Assembly (NCBI RefSeq): GCF_000003605.2 | Contig: NW_003110994.1 | Span: forward strand, 4,216 to 14,391 | Source of the DNA: Saccoglossus kowalevskii | Lineage: Eukaryota > Hemichordata > Enteropneusta > Harrimaniidae | Length of the DNA stretch: 10,176 bases | Reading direction: 5' to 3' | Part shown: positions 7,061 to 10,176 of the stretch, in pieces | Layout: every line of letters starts with the position of its first letter | Position numbering within the stretch: position 1 is the first letter of the stretch | The notes under the pieces: generated by a model | Databases searched by the model: none | Seen by the model: only the letters and a program-made list of their open reading frames with translations | Told to the model about the DNA's origin: nothing | Program-made: the position numbers and the translations under genes

Positions 7061-7530
7061 TTATTAGCCCTTGACTGGACACAGACTGGTTGCTTATAGA
7101 TGTGTTCTGTCCATTCATCCATTCGTTTATCAGTCTCGAAGTTCGAGGACTAATATCTCTGTAACTCAGTACAGGATTGATACAGTATTATTTTATCTCT
7201 TCAGATACAAAATGGCCAACTGGTGGCCATATTTGACCGAAAATAGATAAATTGTATATGTGTAGAGCATTATCGCCAAGTTGTGCTGGCCAATTCTGTT
7301 CAAACTTAGAATAACACCACATACTAAGGTGTCAGATGTTGACTAAGTTTATTTACATTTGGTACAGAGACAGTATATTTTTTCACGAAGATGCAAGTTG
7401 ATTTTTGTTAAGATTCTATGTTGAACAGCAGCCATTTTGTCACCTTTTTTTGCACATTTCTATTCATTTCTCAAATTCACACTGTCCAATTACATGTAGA
7501 TCCAAACTTGGTTCACAGACAATTTTGTTC
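7061..7530 (+). repeat. Partial, decayed copy of the 1427-2486 dispersed repeat
   Basis: The head TTATTAGCCCTTG..GGACACAGACTGG..GCTTATAGATGTG matches TTATTAGTCCTCG..GGACAGAGTCCG..ACTTATG at 1427. It is followed by a degraded GTCCATTCATCC tract and TATCTCTGTAACTC. Further landmarks are the hairpin AAATGGCCA-ACTGG-TGGCCATATTT (7210-7234), GACCGAAAATAG, CTGTTCAAACTTAG, CATTTGGTACAG, GCAGCCATTTTGTCACC and CCAAACTTGGTTCAC. It also has its own hairpin, AGTCTCGA (7132-7139) with TCGAGGACT (7143-7151), with one bulged G. The 3' limit is uncertain. Confidence 0.6.
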
Positions 7531-7594
7531 CAGCACATCAACAACAGTTGATTTGTGCCAATGTACAATCTAAGATGGTTGACTGGCATATCAT

Positions 7595-7694
7595 AGTGTA
7601 TTGTGGGATAGTTACATGTTTGACCGAATCAAACAAAACCAATCATAAAGCGTGTCTGCTCCCACAATTTGACATAACTATCCCACAATGCACT
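7595..7694. mobile_element. Foldback element with 20-bp inverted ends
   Basis: AGTGTATTGTGGGATAGTTA (7595-7614) is matched at 19 of 20 positions by the reverse complement of 7675-7694, AGTGCATTGTGGGATAGTTA. The enclosed 60 bases are unremarkable apart from a further CCCACAATTT near 7661-7670, an extra copy of part of the arm. Size and structure fit a miniature inverted-repeat element. No target duplication is certain: the right end is followed by TA after one further base pair, and the left has CA at the equivalent place. The forward frame 7548-7736 runs through it and is incidental. Confidence 0.65.
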
Positions 7695-8038
7695 GTAATT
7701 TGGAATTGCAATATGTTTTACATTTTGCCAACATAGACAATAGAGAATCACACATATTAATTTAAACTATCTGACAGTTATCTGTTCAGTGTAGAACTGG
7801 TACTTGATTAAAAAGAGTATATAAAATGCTGATAATTTATTTGCCATATATTAAAGTACAAGAACAGAGGAGGCTAGTTATTTATAAATGAGATTCTTAT
7901 CAGCGTTTTGTTATGTTTACCTTCAATAACATAACATAATTGGTTTGAAAATACAAATTTTATTGTACATCTAGTTATTACAATTTATAAAATATGAATA
8001 ATGTACATTTAATTATTAAATTACATTTTTCAGTTGAA
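7695..8038. other. Unassigned AT-rich sequence
   Basis: No gene, hairpin or repeat that I can support; composition is very AT-rich, with TTATAAAAT-like runs. Confidence 0.55.
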
Positions 8039-8240
8039 TACTGTAAAATACTTTATTTTAGCTGGAATTAATATTTACTGAAAAGATATTTTGGGTGTTT
8101 TGTACAGAATTTATTTTCACTGATTATTGAATGTAAAATATAAGAAAAAAGATATATTTACTTCATTTTTTTTTTTCACTGAATCATTCTTTCAGCTAAA
8201 ATAGTGAAAATTCCAAGCAAAAATAAAACATTTTACAGTA
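8039..8240. mobile_element. MITE with imperfect terminal inverted repeats in a TA context
   Basis: The left end TACTGTAAAAT..TTTATTTTAGCTGGAATT (from 8039) matches the reverse complement of the right end, TACTGTAAAAT..TTTATTTTTGCTTGGAATT (ending 8240). The first 11 bases are identical and about 29 of the first 34 match with one gap. Weaker similarity (TTTACTGAAAAGAT versus TTTAGCTGAAAGAAT) extends inward. If the outer TA pairs are the duplicated target, this is a Tc1/mariner-type non-autonomous element. The interior is AT-rich with a 12-bp T-run and no coding frame. Short elements starting TACTGTAAA are, as I recall, common in marine invertebrate genomes; that link is inference. Confidence 0.7.
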
Positions 8241-9063
8241 GTCGGCAACATTTTTGTTATTGTAAGCTCTTAGTTATAGTATTCCCAAGATATCTAGATC
8301 AGAAGTTTTTTGACTTCTTCTAAAAAAATAACTAGTCTGAATGCTTTGATATTATGCGTGTAGTTATGAACCTCTATCAGATTTGTTTATTTTGTGACAA
8401 TATCTGCATTCCAATTTTCTCTATACTGTGGATCAGATTGTTTTCAGAGTATGGATCGCAAATAGACAGGCTGCTTGTAGGTATTTCAGAGTGCAAACTA
8501 GGCTGCATAAAATGGTTGACTTCATGATGTACTTTCACTACATACCTACACACTTAGATTGGTCTCCACTTTCATTCTCTATTTGTACAATTGCAGTATA
8601 TTGAGAGAGGAAATTTGAGTCAAATATAATAAAATGCACAAGTTGATATGCAACAGACAAATTTGAATATAGATTTGTTGTTTTCTCCAATTAACTGATG
8701 ATTTATTCCACGTTATCTCCTTTTGCAAGGAATGGTGCTGAAACAGTGCAGAAAACTAGAGTTACAAAATTAACCAGTATGTAATGTTAACTAGTCTGCT
8801 GAAATTTATACCTGTCCATTTTACAGCCAATATGTTGGCGTAATGTTTTCTACATTTGTATGTGTTTTAATATAAATTCTTGACATGATCTAGGCTGCCG
8901 CTCTTTTACAACTGAGTCGTATCTATTTATTAGCAATGATCAGATATAATTTCATTCCTGTTATCAAAGTGCAAAATTTAAATGGATTGTTGCTTTGATG
9001 GCATAGAGATTAAATAATAACTTCCTGTTGTGTGATGTTTCCATTCTCCTGTGATATATTGGC
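8241..9063. other. Unassigned AT-rich sequence
   Basis: More than 800 bases with no gene, RNA or repeat that I can support. The minus-strand frame beginning here (8964-9164, 66 codons) has no recognised motif and overlaps the tRNA-like relic. Confidence 0.55.
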
Positions 9064-9122
9064 TGATTAGTTAAGTGGATGAATCTCTGCCTTTGCAGTT
9101 TAAATAAATTTGCTGAATCCGG
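9064..9122 (+). pseudogene. Possible tRNA-like relic (decayed SINE head)
   Basis: TAGTTAAGTGG (9068-9078) fits the box A consensus at every constrained position. TGCTGAATCC, about 42 bases later, is a degraded box B. In between, CTGCCTTTGCAG resembles an anticodon arm of the CTGCCTTTGAAGCAG type with three bases lost. The spacing is close to that of the SINE head at 4247-4300. The loss of the T-arm consensus and the lack of a clear flanking duplication keep this uncertain; it may be chance. Confidence 0.25.
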
Positions 9123-9184
9123 AGACATTCTGATAATACAGCTACAAAAGCTGATTAAAATCACACAATGAAGTTGCTATGGTA

Positions 9185-9273
9185 ACAAGATAAAGAAACT
9201 ACTGTAAACCTTTAAGTTTTTGTGCATTTACAAAATAAATAAATTGACAAGATAAATTACTGTAAACCTTTAA
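9185..9273. repeat. Short direct repeat around TACTGTAAACCTTTAA
   Basis: ACAAGATAAA-GAAAC-TACTGTAAACCTTTAA (9185-9215) recurs as ACAAGATAAA-T-TACTGTAAACCTTTAA (9247-9273), start to start 62 bases. The TACTGTAAA core resembles the ends of the MITE at 8039-8240, and TTTAAGTTTTTGTGCATTTAC after the first copy could be a worn MITE end. Both copies have the same orientation, so this is a duplication or two relics, not an inverted-repeat element. Confidence 0.6.
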
Positions 9274-9525
9274 AAGGCCCAGGTATACTATAAATGCGCT
9301 TCTGAACAGTAGGAATTGTTTCTCCTTGTAGTAAACTGCTCAAGCCAAGTCTCGTTTACGTCAACTCACATGTGATTATATGATTATGTGATTATATGTT
9401 GTATTTGTGACAATAAATAGTGCATGAGTTTAGATTTTGTTGAATAAAAGTCAAAAACAGGAACCAGTTTAAAAACGCACTTCTAAGCTTGAATGAATAA
9501 CTGCTGTCAGTCAATGTCACATGAT
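9274..9525. other. Unassigned sequence with a small GATTAT(A/G)T repeat
   Basis: The only local structure is GATTATATGATTATGTGATTATATG (about 9374-9398), three imperfect 8-9-base units. Nothing gene-like is seen. Confidence 0.5.
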
Positions 9526-9675
9526 GTGATTATTATTATTAGTCTTAGTTTTATTATTATTAAACTTATTAGTATTATCGGGTAGTAAAAAACTCAACAC
9601 ATTACATAATTTTTACTCTTATACTTAACATTATAATATTTTCTCTTTCTTTATTATTTCATTATTATTATTATA
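9526..9675. repeat. ATT-rich low-complexity tract
   Basis: Runs of ATTATTATTATTAG, TTTTATTATTATTAAAC and CATTATTATTATTATAC lie in very AT-rich sequence. It appears to be an interrupted, aged ATT microsatellite without other content. Confidence 0.7.
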
Positions 9676-9931
9676 CTTTGTTATACTTTTATTGCTACTG
9701 TACTGTACTAAAACCAACTCCTAATCTGAGTGGATAAACAACAACAAATGCAGCTTGTGCTTCGGTAACTCAAATGGTTATTTTGTACATATTGACTGAA
9801 ACACGTACATGACCGAAATGAGAGTATTTCAACACTCGCCAAAATATTCACACCTTGCATTGTGCGCGTACATGCTTCTATGGTGCTGCAATTTATCCAC
9901 ACAAACCCTCATTTCAATTTGCTGTCTTGAG
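9676..9931. other. Unassigned sequence flanking the satellite
   Basis: No gene. The minus-strand frame 9708-9902 (Cys/Ser-rich, 64 codons) has no recognised motif. GTACTGTACTA near 9700 is a short palindromic run, not a unit of the satellite. Confidence 0.5.
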
Positions 9932-10176
9932 AAACAATGCAGTTACTAGTACTAACGTACAAACAATGCAGTTACTAGTACTAACGTACAAACAATGCAG
10001 TTACTAGTACTAACGTACAAACAATGCAGTTACTAGTACTAACGTACAAACAATGCAGTTACTAGTACTAACGTACAAACAATGCAGTTACTAGTACTAA
10101 CGTACAAACAATGCAGTTACTAGTACTAACGTACAAACAATGCAGTTACTAGTACTAACGTACAAACAATGCAGTT
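9932..10176. repeat. Perfectly homogeneous 29-bp satellite, 8.4 copies
   Basis: The 29-base unit AAACAATGCAGTTACTAG-TACTAACGTAC is repeated head to tail from 9932 to the window end with no substitution or indel in any copy I read. GTTACTAGTACTAAC within it is nearly palindromic (12 of 15 positions match its reverse complement), and TAGTACTA and GTAC are palindromes. There are no unique spacers between units. The array is cut by the edge and likely continues. Total identity suggests very recent expansion, strong homogenisation, or an assembly consensus effect. Confidence 0.97.

Noticed and set aside
9708-9902. Cys-rich minus-strand 64-codon frame
   Set aside because: Cysteines have no regular spacing or secretion signal, and flanking sequence is low complexity.
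9932-10176. CRISPR-like array
   Set aside because: The 29-bp repeats are contiguous with no unique spacers, and the window has eukaryotic features; it is a satellite.

Overview
The window looks like non-coding, repeat-dense nuclear DNA of an animal, most likely a marine invertebrate. It is AT-rich, none of its short open frames resembles a known protein, and I see no operons, ribosome-binding sites or bacterial-type genes. It carries a tRNA-derived SINE, short inverted-repeat elements, GTCCGTCC- and GAGT-type simple repeats, and three minisatellite arrays. Most of the unique sequence is strongly CpG-poor (one CpG in 4591-5040), as expected after long germline methylation, while the younger repeats still hold CpGs. 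A mollusc or other lophotrochozoan is my best guess, with amphioxus or another invertebrate deuterostome possible. This is inference from repeat style, not a recognised gene.

Layout: 1-221 is a minisatellite of alternating 32- and 29-bp units. 320-770 is an old, CpG-decayed copy of a dispersed repeat whose well-preserved copy lies at 1427-2486, with hairpin-forming ends and an internal 322/326-bp tandem duplication; a third, partial copy lies at 7061-7530. 2717-2819 holds two strong hairpins in series. 3040-3905 is a related-looking element that starts with a hairpin and continues as about six diverged AT-rich modules. 4230-4586 is a SINE-like insertion with a tRNA-like head and a perfect 14-bp flanking duplication. 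5059-5462 is a minisatellite of about 66 bp. 7595-7694 is a foldback element, and 8039-8240 is a MITE with imperfect inverted ends in a TA context. 9064-9273 holds probable repeat relics, 9526-9675 is ATT-rich low-complexity DNA, and 9932-10176 is a perfectly homogeneous 29-bp satellite running off the window.

The only stretch with some gene-like character is about 5858-6600, which keeps CpGs far better than its surroundings. On the minus strand it holds two neighbouring open stretches (6327-6452 and 6037-6184) that splice in phase on paper, the second encoding basic residues followed by one hydrophobic membrane-type helix. I do not recognise the protein, and confidence is low.

No clearly new biological system is visible. 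The most rewarding items are the shared architecture of the dispersed repeats, their recurring hairpin with apparently compensatory changes (which CpG decay can mimic), the SINE with its target-site duplication, the perfectly uniform 29-bp array, and the CpG-retaining block with a possible small membrane-protein gene.
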